From Basidiobolus meristosporus CBS 931.73 (Eukaryota; Basidiobolomycota; Basidiobolomycetes; Basidiobolales; Basidiobolaceae), in contig MCFE01000373.1 in NCBI GenBank assembly GCA_002104905.1, forward strand, positions 20,940 through 84,939: 64,000 nucleotides of DNA, in the 5' to 3' direction. Below the pieces are notes generated by a model. It searched no databases and was not told the DNA's origin. It was given only the letters and a program-made list of their open reading frames with translations. The translations under genes and the position numbers were made by a program. Shown here in pieces: positions 1-11,148 of this stretch (positions are counted from its first letter, which is position 1; each line of letters begins with the position of its first letter).

Positions 1-255
1 GGATCCGGAATAGAGAGCGTACGACAGTCCACCAAACAACAAACATAAACGACCGCCAAGTATGTTGTAGAAACCACCTCCGAGGTAACCAAAGACGGCG
101 AAGCAAGCGTATAGAGCGACGTTTCCGTTCTTAGCGGTGTTGTCGTCCATCTGGCCACCGGCACCCATACCGTTGATAACGTTGAACATTCCTGGACAGC
201 AAAAACAGATAAGGCCCACAAGGAGCACTTGCGCGAGTGGACTATTATAACGCAT
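1..255 (-). CDS. UNC93-like membrane protein, copy 1 (5' end only)
   Basis: This is the N-terminal 85 codons of a multi-pass membrane protein of the UNC93-like/MFS type, which runs leftward out of the window. The ATG is at 255-253 on the minus strand. It opens MRYNSPLAQVLLVGLICF, a hydrophobic first helix, followed by CCPGMFNVINGMGAGGQ, the conserved loop of fungal UNC93-like proteins, and a second glycine-rich helix. From codon 17 on, the DNA matches the inverted copy at 4,608-4,814 with only four differences, all synonymous. A TATA-like motif lies about 40 bases upstream. The function of fungal UNC93-like proteins is poorly defined; a transporter or channel-regulator role is inferred from family membership only. 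Confidence 0.85.
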   Translation of the reverse strand, partial: MRYNSPLAQVLLVGLICFCCPGMFNVINGMGAGGQMDDNTAKNGNVALYACFAVFGYLGGGFYNILGGRLCLLFGGLSYALYSGS

Positions 256-292
256 TGCTATTTTTTGGGATGGAAAGGAGAGGTGCCCTGCT

Positions 293-303
293 CTTATATA
301 AAT
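293..303 (-). promoter_or_regulatory. TATA-like element upstream of UNC93-like copy 1
   Basis: On the minus strand the sequence TTTATATAAG lies about 40 bases upstream of the ATG at 255. Position and composition fit a core promoter. The corresponding region of copy 2 shows no similar element. Confidence 0.5.
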
Positions 304-3300
304 CTCCAAACCGTCATGAAATCATGCACAGGGTGGTGGAAATTCGATGAATTAGATATACCAGTCAAATAGAGTCTAGGATTGCGAAGTTCGCAGTTGG
401 CTGAGTGGATCCGACGGACCAAGCCAATCGTAGTCGGCGGACGGTCTCAGGACATGGTTGGTTTCTCGGCTAATTAATGGGCTTCTGAATATGTGGTGTA
501 TATTAAATTGGGGTTGTCAGATATTTATGAAAGTTGTAATTCAAAACCTGACCTTATCCGACTCAAGCAAGGATTTTATCAAGCCCCTGCGGTCAGCCAC
601 ATGGCTCCTAAAGGTTGATACTTCGGTTACAGCCATTGTTTATTCCACAGCCAGCCTAGCTTTACATATGCACCATCAGGGAGAAGATAGGCAGGCTAAC
701 AATGGATTCAATCCACCCGGTTACGCAGCCCGAGTGGATGTTTGCTAATCGTTTCAAATCCATGGTTGCCACCAATCCATTTGGGATTTTGACGAAGCTT
801 AAACCTAAATCTACGCGTATTACGAATGTCTCTAAGGTTTTGGACGACAGCGCGTCGTACCATTTTGTTCCGGCTCCTATGAGCCAAACAGAGAGGATTC
901 TTGATGAAGATGTCTCTTTTCAGAATAATGGTGGTCATTGACATGATTAGTGCGCCAAGTCGCGTTAACTGCGATAACGACCAATCTATTCGCGGTGACT
1001 TCACCACTTGAATCCATATATAGGGGCCAATGGTGCCTCGATACCGATGGCTCATGTTCGCTCTATCTGCCAATAATGAGAGAATTCATTTTATGCCCAG
1101 CTCAATCCACTAACAGATCCCCAATCTCGCACTGCCATTGCACCGCAGCGTTACTCAGTACACATCACGCTCTACCATTTGTCAATTCGTGGTTGCTGAA
1201 TCGAGCTCATGTGGGATACCTCGGTAGCCGTTCATGAGGAAGCTTCGTTTGAAGAAATAACCGACTGTTTTCATCTCTGCATGGCACACATATGCAGCCA
1301 GGTGCCTCGTTGGTCTCTTCCAAAAATGCGCCAACGCATTGCTTGAGCAGCGAATACCTCCTAGCCTGATCAGGTTAACACCGACTTCGCCTGGTCACGT
1401 TATGGCGCAAATCTATGCACTCCAGCGTCCCATTTCTGAAACCGGATACCAGCAACAAATACGGTCATGTGGGCTCCAATTCTCAATCCAGGACAAACAT
1501 CCTTCACAAAAAGGCCAAACACAGCCAGTAGTAAAGTACGAATTATCCGAGTTAACCAACCAGCTACTTAGACTCCTCATTAATGTTCATAAATATAGAT
1601 GCATCTACGCCGTCAGCCAATTAGCTTCACCAGTAAGAATACGCCCAACTGGAAGTGGCAGCAACGATTTGCTGGAAGTTTGTTAACCGTAATGATAGGA
1701 CGCTCTCTAAGCAATATATGCATTTGGAGCTAACCGAATTGGTAACGAATGCCCCGACCCACTCGAGCGTGATGATAGAGTGCAAGGAGCGCTCATGTAC
1801 AAGTATTCCCGACTACGACGATGTTGCGAATCACAACTGCAGTTCTGGGTGGCCAACCTTGAATGAAGAGAAGGTAAACAAAAGGTGGGTGGGAAGGAAA
1901 AAACGATCTGGTGGGAATAAATGGCCATTGACCCAGGATACGATCCGTGATTATCGAAACCGCGCAGAATCAAGGCTGATCTCTAGTTGTCGCCAACCAT
2001 CTACGAGAGCCATGGCAAGTGGTTTCTCTTGCTGGACATTATTCCAATGGATGCCCGTGGGCGTTGGGATTGGAGCGTAGTGGTGGAGGATGTCTCACCC
2101 TGTCTCACACACCAGAGATGTGCCAGTATTCCTGTACAAATGGAATGCAAGATCCGGGTAGTCAAATGATCACGAAGCAACCCAAAGCTTGGAACTTTGC
2201 TAGAATTTTATTGGGTAACGAGCGCGCATACAGGATACAAATCAACAGAGGGGATATCAAGTGCACCGACATCTCTCGCGCTAGTGTAATATTGCAAACC
2301 ATCAGACGAAGGGATAAACTGGGAAAGGCGATGGGTCCCCTGAAGTGTCCGAACGCAGAGCCCATGCTCGTTTTGCGGTACTGATGCCGCCGCAATGCGG
2401 CCTAGGTCTTTCAAAACCCTGATGAATGGTCATCCAAGTTACTTCCCCATTGAATCTTCATCCGTGGCTTATGATATCGCTGCTTTCCATTTTGATGATC
2501 GGAGTGATCGGGATGAAATGATCTTAAATTTGGGAATGGCTGACCAGGTCAGCATAGGATCTAGATAAAGTGAATGTGGCTTGGAAGCGCACTCTCGAAA
2601 CACCATGACCTTCCTCCAACAGACCGAAGTCCAGGAGAGTTCGTAGCCATTTGGTGCGAATAGGCGACTCCTCCCCTCGGCGGATTACGTGTTTATCATA
2701 ATATGGTTTCGAGCGTCGCAAATGAGGTCTCTAGATTGCAATTGATTTTCAGATCACAACCTATCAGTGGGTTAATTTGCTTCAATAGGAAGTATAGCAC
2801 CCTATTCTTTGTCCCCAGATATTCAGTGCTCAATTTGCGTCAGCCAGTGTGTGTGTGCCAGTGTGACGGTATAGGCTACATGAAACATGTGGGAAACCAG
2901 AGTTGGATATGGTCAAGCAGTGTTCACAATGTCGAGTATGGCTCAGCCGGTGATCCGCCCAGATGGAAGAAATCATCTCAGCTTACTGGCAGCTTCGTAG
3001 GAATTGGTTACCTTCTTAGATCTGGCCATCAATCAGGATCGATGCTAATGGTCAGTTGGCTTGTATTATGACCAAGAATGCTCTTTATACATGCCCACAA
3101 TGGACCCCAGTCGTGTTCAGATGTTCATTGGCTGGGTCTTGTGTACTTTGCATTTCAGGCGGTTCTAGGACATATATGGCCTGATATTGTATATGGAGTG
3201 AGGCTAATAATCTATTTACTTTTCAGGTTACCTAGCAACTGTCACTTGGCACTGACAAGGATGATATTGGATATTTGACATACAGTGAGATGCACGGCAG

Positions 3301-4574
3301 AATAATCAATTTAAGATACCATTATAATGGACAGTTCCATAATGTCCTCAGCCGCAGACCTATTAGCGGAGGCCCTCCTAGTAAAGAATAGAAACAGCGG
3401 CGTGACCACGGAGGCACCCTACATCGACGGTAGTAAAGAATGGGCCTTATCGAAACGAAGCGATTTGTCACTGTCCGTTTCCTTTAGGAGGAATAATAGG
3501 ATGACAAAACTAGCTGAAGGGGTCCCTAACGAGGAAGATTGTCGCACCGGTATTCTTGGGCTATTTATAATTGGGTCGTTTCATTATTCCTGTACTGCAG
3601 CAAGTTACGAGGCTGGTTGTGTATGGGCGGCCCTACCTAGTTTATCCCCTGTGTAGATATATACCTCTGGAGTAAGGAAGACCTTCATGCGACGGTGCAC
3701 GTGGTGGAGCAATACCAAATCTTTCACCGTGGAATATTTAAAACCTGGCTATGTTGGGAAACGGACGTGACCAAACCATAAAATAGGGTACCAGGGACTG
3801 AAGATAACTTCTAAAGATTCACTATCTCTTGTGCAATTTCACAAGGTTGGTATAGCCCGTGCATCAAAAGTGGTTACACGGACATGTGTATGTTAAGTGA
3901 TCTTGTCATCAGAATACCTCATCATATCCATGATGCGTCGGCGATGAATTATGTTACTTGATTAGGAACACCTGACACTTCCAACAATAGACCCCATTTG
4001 AGGGATGCTTTCATTCGTTGGACTTCAAATACAGGGAAGTTGAAGGTGATTTGAGAGTAGTTCTGGTAAACCAAATCTGGGCGCCAGTATGGGCTTGCGG
4101 CCTTGGCCAGTTGTGAGGTTAAAATAGTAACAATTATTCCTATATATGGCTCTCAGGGCAGCAAGTTCGGCTTGGTGTTTATGGGTCCGATTTATACTGT
4201 ATTGGAGAGAGTGGATGAGTATGAAACAAGGTTCTTACCGAGAACCTTATTTTGCCTGTAAAAGGGCATCCATGTCATCCGGTAGCGTAGAATTAGAAAG
4301 TTTGCTCTATACTTTTAAATAGGCCAACGCAACTAGATTAACCTGGGCGACACAACGTTCATGACGTTTGCTGTTCACCTTGCACTGTGCACTGTACTCT
4401 TGGGGCTATTGCATGCACGAAGTTGCAGATCTCGCATCATTAGCCCTTGGACTTCTTTGACAGCTATTGAGGACTGCAATCCAGGATTTGAAGTGTTTTC
4501 TAGCATGCCAAAAAGCTTCCCACTACTAGCAACAAGCTAGCCGCCACTCGAACCCTATTCATATCCCATTCTGA
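304..4574. other. Intergenic region between inverted UNC93-like copies, no recognised gene
   Basis: About 4.3 kb lies between the two head-to-head UNC93-like copies. All open frames are short (141 codons or fewer), overlap on both strands, and give no domain I recognise. I saw no LTR, terminal repeat or retroelement protein. Composition is closer to the gene island than to the transposon block to the right. It may hold regulatory sequence or decayed genes, but nothing specific can be supported. Confidence 0.5.
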
Positions 4575-4592
4575 ATGCGTTTCTAGCTTGGG

Positions 4593-5861
4593 TTGGTAAG
4601 GCTTGTATGTTTCTGCTGCCCAGGAATGTTCAACGTTATCAACGGTATGGGTGCCGGTGGTCAGATGGACGACAACACCGCTAAGAACGGAAACGTCGCT
4701 CTATACGCTTGCTTCGCCGTCTTTGGTTACCTCGGAGGTGGTTTCTACAACATACTTGGCGGTCGTTTATGTTTGTTGTTTGGTGGACTGTCGTACGCTC
4801 TCTATTCAGGATCCCTTCTCAACTACAACAATACCGGGAACGCTGGCTTCGTGATCGGTGCGAGTGCGATCCTTGGTGTTGGTGCGGGTATTCTCTGGAC
4901 CACACAGGGAGTGGTGATGATGGCGTACCCAGCCGAGGATCAGAAGGGGAGATGCGTAGGGCTTTTCTGGATCATCTTCAATCTTGGTGGAGTGATGGGA
5001 GCGTTCATTCCATTCGGGCTAAACTTCCACTCTGAAGCTGGAGCGGTGAGCAACTCTACGTATCTTGCCTTCCTGGTGATCATGATCATCGGAGCCATAG
5101 CCGGATTGACGCTTCTTCCCCCGGAGAAGGTGGTTCGTGACGATGGAAGCCGAGTTCATGTTGAGAAGTTCAGCAATGTCTGGCACGAAATCGTGGAAAT
5201 TGTCAAGCTCTTCACGGACAAGTACATGCTTCTACTTATTCCAATGTGCCTAGCTTCCAACTGGTTCTACTCGTACCAATTCGGAGCTGTAAATGGGGTG
5301 CTGTTTAATTTGCGCACCCGCTCTTTCAACAACGCTTTCTATTGGGGCTTTCAGATGATTGGGGCTTTTGCCTTGGGCACCTTCCTGGACAATCCAAGGT
5401 TTGACCGCCGTGCCAGAGCACTCTATGGCCTCGCTATTGTGGGGGCGATGTTCACCGCTACGTGGGGCGGTGGACTTGCTCTCCAGCTTCAGTACACCCG
5501 CGAAGATCATCCGAAGAACATTGATTTCATCGACAACCCTGGGGCATTCTGGCCCAAGTGGTTGTTGTACGTCTTCTACGGGCTCTGTGATGCAGCCCTG
5601 CAAACATACGCCTACTGGCTCATGGGAGCATTATCGAATGATTCCACTGTACTTGCTAGATACGCAGGGTTCTACAAGGGTCTCCAGTCAGCAGGTGGGG
5701 CCATTGCTTGGAGAATCGATGCCGTCAATACGGCATTCCTTACTCAGCTTATCATCTCCTGGGCACTCTTTACAGTCTCCTTGCCGTTCACATATTTCAT
5801 TGCTAAGGATGTCAAGGAAATAAACAATGTGGAGGAGGGAAAAGAAACCATTGAAGCTTAG
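4593..5861 (+). CDS. UNC93-like membrane protein, copy 2, start codon in doubt
   Basis: A 422-codon open frame encodes almost the whole of an UNC93-like/MFS-type membrane protein, with the FNVINGMGAGGQ loop, about ten to eleven hydrophobic segments and a charged C-terminal tail. The start is a problem. An in-frame ATG at 4,575 aligns with the start of copy 1 (both read ATGCGTT), but it is followed by TAG at 4,584-4,586, and about 15 bases are missing relative to copy 1. The frame given begins at a TTG. The first in-frame ATG is 4,626, which would remove most of helix 1. The remaining 1.2 kb has no stop or frameshift, and its differences from copy 1 are all silent, so it has been under selection until recently. 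Alternatives are a missed upstream exon (the TAG could end an intron, as TTTCTAG), use of the internal ATG, or a very young pseudogene. Confidence 0.8.
   Translation: MVRLVCFCCPGMFNVINGMGAGGQMDDNTAKNGNVALYACFAVFGYLGGGFYNILGGRLCLLFGGLSYALYSGSLLNYNNTGNAGFVIGASAILGVGAGILWTTQGVVMMAYPAEDQKGRCVGLFWIIFNLGGVMGAFIPFGLNFHSEAGAVSNSTYLAFLVIMIIGAIAGLTLLPPEKVVRDDGSRVHVEKFSNVWHEIVEIVKLFTDKYMLLLIPMCLASNWFYSYQFGAVNGVLFNLRTRSFNNAFYWGFQMIGAFALGTFLDNPRFDRRARALYGLAIVGAMFTATWGGGLALQLQYTREDHPKNIDFIDNPGAFWPKWLLYVFYGLCDAALQTYAYWLMGALSNDSTVLARYAGFYKGLQSAGGAIAWRIDAVNTAFLTQLIISWALFTVSLPFTYFIAKDVKEINNVEEGKETIEA
4608..4814 (+). repeat. Inverted near-identical duplicate of positions 1-207
   Basis: These 207 bases are the reverse complement of positions 207-1 with four mismatches, all at third codon positions. 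Similarity stops sharply on the 5' side, inside the first transmembrane helix. The right-hand extent cannot be judged because copy 1 leaves the window at position 1. Confidence 0.9.
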
Positions 5862-5960
5862 GCTGAGCTCCCCTCCCTTCTGCCCACTAAATATTTTCAT
5901 ATGAACGACACTATTTTCTCAGCATAAGTGATTTTTTTCAATTGTGTGTGTATTAATTAA

Positions 5961-5966
5961 AATAAA
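5961..5966 (+). terminator. Putative polyadenylation signal after UNC93-like copy 2
   Basis: A canonical AATAAA lies about 100 bases after the stop codon at 5,861, in an AT-rich stretch. Confidence 0.4.
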
Positions 5967-6720
5967 TCCCGTCGTCCTAGAAAAATTCGGAGTCGTAAGT
6001 TTTGGAAATAACAACTCCTTGCACATTCATGACCAAATCGAATTTTGAATACTAGGTTCATGCAGTATGATGGCAAACACCAGCGCATAACTTGAGCGGA
6101 ATCGTATATTCGTTCTTTAAAGAGGTCCAACTATGGTGGAAACCGACCCCTAGTGCAAACGTTGGCAACAGGTGGCACATACAATATACGCCTGTAAAAC
6201 GTACCTGTTTCAAGCATAGTCCCCATCGGAGATGTCAGGGAAATTGCGGATCATCATCGACAATTGAATACATGTCCCAAGTGAATGCTCGGCGAATCCT
6301 GATTCTAGATAGATGCCAGTGAGGGGAAGGCCTCCGCGATAGAGCGCCCGTTTGGTGGTGCTTGCTACCATAGGCCCTCCTGCAATAGCACTCGCCATCT
6401 GCTTCCTAAACCATTCGAAAGGAATTCCACTTTGGCCACTATGCCCGTTGGTTGTTCCCATTTTTGGATGCGTGATTAATCATGTGTTGCGTATCTGACC
6501 ACCAAATCGATGTTTGCCCTTCAATGGATGTTACGAGACGAAAATAACCACCAATCATGAAGCGGCCCTCTGATGTCCTGACTGCATCCTGATGGCAATC
6601 CATAGTAATTGAACTTGATGTTTGCAGAAGGAAAGACCAACCCTCCAACATCATGGACACCATTCCATTGGGTGTAACATAAGAACGACGCCAACCTGAT
6701 TTAAAATGAGCCGCGTCGGG
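5967..6720. other. Intergenic region, nothing recognised
   Basis: The sequence between the UNC93-like gene and the oxidoreductase promoter contains only short minus-strand open frames (74-83 codons), with no recognisable domain and no repeat match elsewhere in the window. It probably contains the upstream regulatory region of the gene at 6,771. Confidence 0.4.
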
Positions 6721-6727
6721 TATAAAT
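6721..6727 (+). promoter_or_regulatory. TATA box of the FAD oxidoreductase gene
   Basis: TATAAAT lies 50 bases upstream of the ATG at 6,771, followed by an A-rich stretch immediately before the start codon. Position and sequence fit a strong fungal core promoter. Confidence 0.6.
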
Positions 6728-6770
6728 ACCGATTTGTTTACTGTCGAGTCAGCAAAAAATAATCTCTACC

Positions 6771-8263
6771 ATGAGGACTATCGTTCTCCTAACCCTGTTG
6801 CCCGCGCTGGCCTACGGTGGCAGTATCGAGGACTGCTTCAAGAAGGCAGGCACACCTATCGTAAGTCAGTCGAGCTCCGAGTATTCCAAAGTCAACTTCA
6901 ACTTCAACAAGCGATTCAACTTCAAGCCATTGCTTTACGTGGTTGCTGGGAGTGTGAAGGATGTGCAAAACGCCGTGAAATGCTCGGTTCAGAACAACCG
7001 AACCATATCGGCCAGAAGCGGCGGGCATTCCTACGAAGCCTACTCACAGGGTGGACGTAATGGGGATGTCATCGTCGACCTGTCCAAGTTGAATGATGTC
7101 AAGATCGATGCCAAATCCAGCTCTGCCGTGATTGGTGCCGGTAGTTTGCTTGGCCCTACTTATTACAAGCTGTTCAAGAATGGCAACTACGGGATACCCG
7201 CTGGTACCTGCCCTCAGGTTGGGATCGGTGGCCACGCTTTGGGTGGTGGATTCGGATTATTCTCCCGTAAGCATGGGATGGTTTCAGATAACGTACTGGA
7301 AATCAACATCGTCAATGCCAAGGGAGAGGCCCTGGTGGCAAATGCCAAATCAAACCCCGACCTATACTGGGCTCTGCGTGGTGGAGGCCAGGGCTCATAC
7401 GGCATAGTAACCTCATTCAAGGTCAAACTCTTCAAAGCACCATCCAAAGTTACCACATTTTCGTATTCGTGGGACTTCAAAGATTTCACCCGTGTATACC
7501 AGGCCTTCCAGGACTTGGCGTTTAGCGATCCCAGCGATCTGCTTGGACCCAGTCTCTACATTAATCCAGGTGATGGCGTTATCTTCCAGGGAGCATTCCA
7601 AGATACCAAGAGCAAGCTGAATGCCGTGATCAAGTCATTCTTATCTGCTGCACCCAAACCAACCGGTGTGTCGGTCAAGGAGGGAACTCTATTGGATGCA
7701 GTCTCGGAATTCAGTGGAATCTCTGGTGGTGTGGAGGCCCTGGCCAAAGTGAAATTTGGAGGTACACCGCGTGAGTATCTGAAAGCGCACTCTGCTATTG
7801 TTCAGAAACCGATAAACAACCAGGGAGTCCAGGCCCTTCAAGCCGCTTTGGCCAAGGCACCAGCTTAGTAAGTACAAGCCCAACCTCACTATCAGTTACT
7901 GTCAGTTCTAATCACGGTTACTTTAGCGGATACTTCTTGTTTGACATGTACGGAGGAGCGGTTGGACGGGTGAGCCCTACTGCCACTGCCTTTGTGCATC
8001 GTAAAGACACCAAGATGGTTGCTCAGATGATCATCGAGCCACCCAAGGTCAGCGCTAGAGATACAAAGTGGTTGGCTGATGCGTACAAGTCTGTAAAACC
8101 CTACTTCTCGTCCTCCGCCTATCAAAACTATATCGACCGTGACCTCAATGATTGGCAATCGGCGTATTACGGGGTGAACTTCAAGAGACTTGTGCAAGTC
8201 AAAAGGAAGTATGATCCCAGTAACGTATTCCACTTCGCTCAAAGCATACCAGTCAAAGCTTAG
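6771..8263 (+). CDS. Secreted BBE-type FAD-dependent oxidoreductase (two exons)
   Basis: The gene is join(6771..7867,7927..8263), 477 codons, the usual size for the family. Residues 1-16 (MRTIVLLTLLPALAYG) form a signal peptide, so the protein is probably secreted. A PCMH-type FAD-binding domain (about 50-220) carries RSGGHSY with His86 and GTCPQVGIGG with Cys147. These align with the His and Cys that bind FAD bicovalently in berberine bridge enzyme-like and glucooligosaccharide oxidase-like proteins. The C-terminal BBE domain is intact (YYGVNFKRLVQVKRKYDPSNVF). Family members oxidise carbohydrates, alcohols or alkaloid-type substrates with O2 and release H2O2; the substrate here cannot be told. 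The intron removes an in-frame TAG and fuses the exons as AYGYFLFDMYGGA. The gene sits on the edge of the transposon-rich block and looks intact. Confidence 0.93.
7868..7926 (+). other. Spliceosomal intron (59 nt) in the FAD oxidoreductase gene
   Basis: The donor is GTAAGT at 7,868 and the acceptor is TTTAG ending at 7,926, with a branch-like TTCTAATC near 7,906-7,913. Removing it joins TA|C into a Tyr codon and keeps the frame through the conserved C-terminal domain. Size and motifs are typical of fungi. Confidence 0.9.
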
Positions 8264-10189
8264 TTAGGCCTAATTAGACGTCATCACTGCATATATTAAA
8301 CTAATTCGCGCTGTTCCTGCCCGTTACATTGCATATTTGAATGAACGAGTCTTGGACAGATGCATCTCCAACTAACATGGCTTAACGCTGCCCTTTTCGG
8401 GATTGATTGGGTGGTTCAGTGTTGGCTTGAAGCTAACCGGGTTGTTGGTGGCATCAGAAATCCACCACTGCACCGCACCATGGTCACGTGAAATGAAAGC
8501 GGGATCAACATAATGATGACCACATTAAAGTGAATCCAAATTGACGAGATCTAGAACATGGTGATTTTACCCAATTTTGGTTAAACACAAATTTCCCCCA
8601 AATGAGCCAGGTCCAACCAAGTGCCATTCCGTGACGTGTCCGTAGTATGACGGCCAATTGAACTTGGCGCGGACCATTTCCAGAGTCTCCGATCCCACCT
8701 GAGATTTCCGAGAAAACCATCACTCCATGCTCGCTTGTGTTTGAATACTGATGAAAGTCGCCACCATACAAACCAGACTGCCATTTGCCATGCTCCAGCT
8801 GATGAAAGATTCTCACCCCATTGTCTGATGGGGTACGTCAGTCCGTTTGGAATCTACCTCCAGCTGTTTCAATAGCCCATCGGAAGTTTGGATATGCAAT
8901 TACATCAAAATCCCCATAGGAATTATTATGATCGCAAAAGAAAAAGCCATCACTTCGGGGCTCTAAATCATCAATTGGAAGTACCACCATATTAGCAAAT
9001 AATACTGGTGATTCAGGTTGCAGTATGCTTGGCGGTGGGTACTCTGTTACCAACTCTGGCCAAGTCATTTTGCTTGGTACGGAGTGTTTGGGTTATTGTT
9101 GAGGTCTCAAACCAAAGTTTGAAATGTGACAGCATCTAAATGGTTGAAATTTCCACAGCTTCTGCAAACGTATTGGTTACTTGTCACATCAAAGCTAGTT
9201 CGGATTAATTAAATTTGATTCTCCATGCATTTGGTTTTTAGGGTTATCGTGCGGTATGCATATATGTGTGGCAAGCACTTCCATGTTGGTTATTCTGCAT
9301 CACTTTCTGATTGTCTAGTATATACCAGCTTATCCTATTTATCAATGTACTTAATATTTACTCTCCTTTCCTTGTCTCATATTCACTTCATAGGGGACTG
9401 AAATAGCAAGTCCTCCCCAATTGTCCTGTCATATGCCAGATCAGATACAGAATGCAGATGTAAATGTTACATTTCTATACATGAGTAATGCCATTAACTC
9501 CAGCTACATAATCTACAAATGTATTGTCATGGCTATGAGGATCAGGTGTATTCATTCAAGATCAGCACAAAGCTCCAAATGCTTCCAACATGTTGGCAAT
9601 ACCATATTCTTTAGAATACTGATGAAATAGGTGTAGGTGTCAGCAGCTTTTGCTAAAACCAAATCTACTTGGAGCTTTGGTATGAATAGAAGCCAAGTTT
9701 GTATGGTGAGAGCTGCCACATATTGAAGGAGAAGTAGCACTGAAGCTCCAGAAAAATATCATTCCATCAACTCCAAATGTGTGAATTAATGATGATCATA
9801 CCAAGTGACAATTCAATGATACACAAAGGTGTAGAAACAGCAGCATAATCATCAATGTTTGATGACTGCCACTACAAGAAGCTGGTACATACTGGCACAA
9901 TAGCAGCAAAAATTCAATTCAGCTTCTATTTCAAGCTTTCTAAACTATTGGCTTTAGCATTATTGAGCACAGGTGAATATACTTCTCAGGAGCCTTGTGA
10001 ATTTCTTTTGATGATCTAGTCTCAGGGCCACTGAAACACTGAAATCTTGTTACAGGGAATTAATGATACCCACATGGAATTGTACAAGTACCATGAAAAT
10101 AAAGTTGCAACCTAAATGCCTGTAAGCCATGTGAAGCTCTCACTTCAATGAGTTCCAAGTGGGTATTCATAGGTTGTCTATTCTTTGAT
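8264..10189. other. Transition from gene island to transposon block; no recognised gene
   Basis: The stretch after the oxidoreductase holds only short open frames. The minus-strand frames at 8,505-8,816 and 8,838-9,068 can be read nearly in succession but match nothing I recognise. Composition shifts to AT-rich between about 8.3 and 9.4 kb. From about 9,400 the sequence looks like decayed repeat DNA, similar in character to the rest of the window. Confidence 0.4.
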
Positions 10190-10345
10190 GTGCATGCCCC
10201 TATGAAAAACAGTTGTGATGATCCTGTCAATAGGCCATCACAAAATTTAAGTCACATGACTAAGAGGTATTGATCCTATCAGGACATTATGCAAAGACCA
10301 TTAAAGAAAATTGAACCCCAGATTTCACAAAAAACTCTGGCATTA
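10190..10345. repeat. Dispersed repeat R1, non-coding segment
   Basis: This segment (CCTATGAAAAA, then TTGATCCTATCAGGACA, then ATGCAAAGAC, then CCCAGATTTCACAAAAA) recurs in the same orientation at 28,665-28,704 joined to 36,453-36,560, and at 45,480-45,640. These copies show what the target of element G looked like before insertion. Confidence 0.6.
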
Positions 10346-10740
10346 TAATGGTAGTATGGTGGCCTACAGCTAGCTCTTCATATTGCTACTGTACCAATTT
10401 ACTAAATGGTATTGCCTTTTTCTACCTCCCCTTGTTCATTAGAGTCTTGCTGTGAGGCCATTGAAACACCATCAAGTTTTTTGCCATATATGGCAATTGG
10501 ATGTCCAGGCCAGTTGGATCCATTTAAAATAGTTGTAGAGCGCAATAAGCTCACAACAATGCCATGCAACTATTGTCACAGTACCAATCAAATCTTGTCA
10601 AGTTTTATCCCTTTATTTGGCTGTGAAATTTGCAAAACACTGTCATGATCTTGTTATAAGATTGTCAGGAGGGTCACTAATTCCAAGCTGCTGTTATTAT
10701 GACGGTTTCTCAACAGGATCTTGACAAATGATCCGGATCT
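10346..10740 (+). pseudogene. TNP2/Plavaka-like transposase relic P6, C-terminal tail
   Basis: The plus-strand frame at 10,406-10,648 encodes a peptide (CCEAIETPSSFLPYMAIGCPGQLDP, then CNYCHSTNQILSSFIPLFGC) that matches the minus-strand relic at 19,598-19,834 at protein level. It includes a CxxC pair. This is the last part of the transposase as placed by the longer copies at 19.6-21.7 kb and 41.3-43.6 kb. The strand is opposite to most other copies. It has no terminal repeats of its own that I can see. Confidence 0.6.
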
Positions 10741-10797
10741 GATCCACCCACGGGACCAAATGTATTCCTTCTCCCTACTGGATTCTAGGCTCCTTTA

Positions 10798-11144
10798 TGC
10801 TGCAAAAATTTGCAATTCCACCTAAATGTTCACCTAACTTAATCACTGAGATCATACCTTCAAATCTTAGAGAATATTGACCAAATTCCTTATTGGGATT
10901 ACTGAGAATATTTTCACCAAAATACCAGGTACATAAAACATGTTAATTCTCAAAGTTGTCCAGACAGCACCAAACCTTGCATACATGTTCTTGGGACCTT
11001 TCTTAGTCTACTCTACATGTTTAAAATGCCAAGACTATGTAAAAGTATGAATATTACTTTTACATTTAATAAACAATTATGTGAGAACCACACAATATAC
11101 TTGTTCTCCCAATCACTTCCAGTATTTCCAAGACTCTTACAACA
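10798..11144 (+). repeat. 5' LTR of copia element A
   Basis: A 347-bp LTR begins TGCTGCAAAAATTTG and ends CTCTTACAACA. It is clearly the same family as the LTRs at 51,192, 58,429 and 62,765, and the minus-strand solo LTR at 24,264. It is followed directly by the primer-binding site GGTTATGAGCCC at 11,145-11,156. It sits within a Plavaka-like relic, a fragment of which (10,755-10,797) abuts its left end. Confidence 0.85.
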
Positions 11145-11148
11145 GGTT

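Noticed and set aside
384-470. tRNA-like sequence (GTTGGCTGAGTGG resembles a Leu/Ser D-arm)
   Set aside because: No T-arm consensus (GGTTCGA) and no closing acceptor stem at the right distance.
458-3656. Many short open frames in the 4.3-kb region between UNC93-like copies
   Set aside because: Frames are short, overlap on both strands and show no domain, signal peptide or plausible splice structure that I could support.
8505-9068. Two minus-strand frames that might form a spliced gene
   Set aside because: No recognised domain, and the join between them lacks a convincing short intron.
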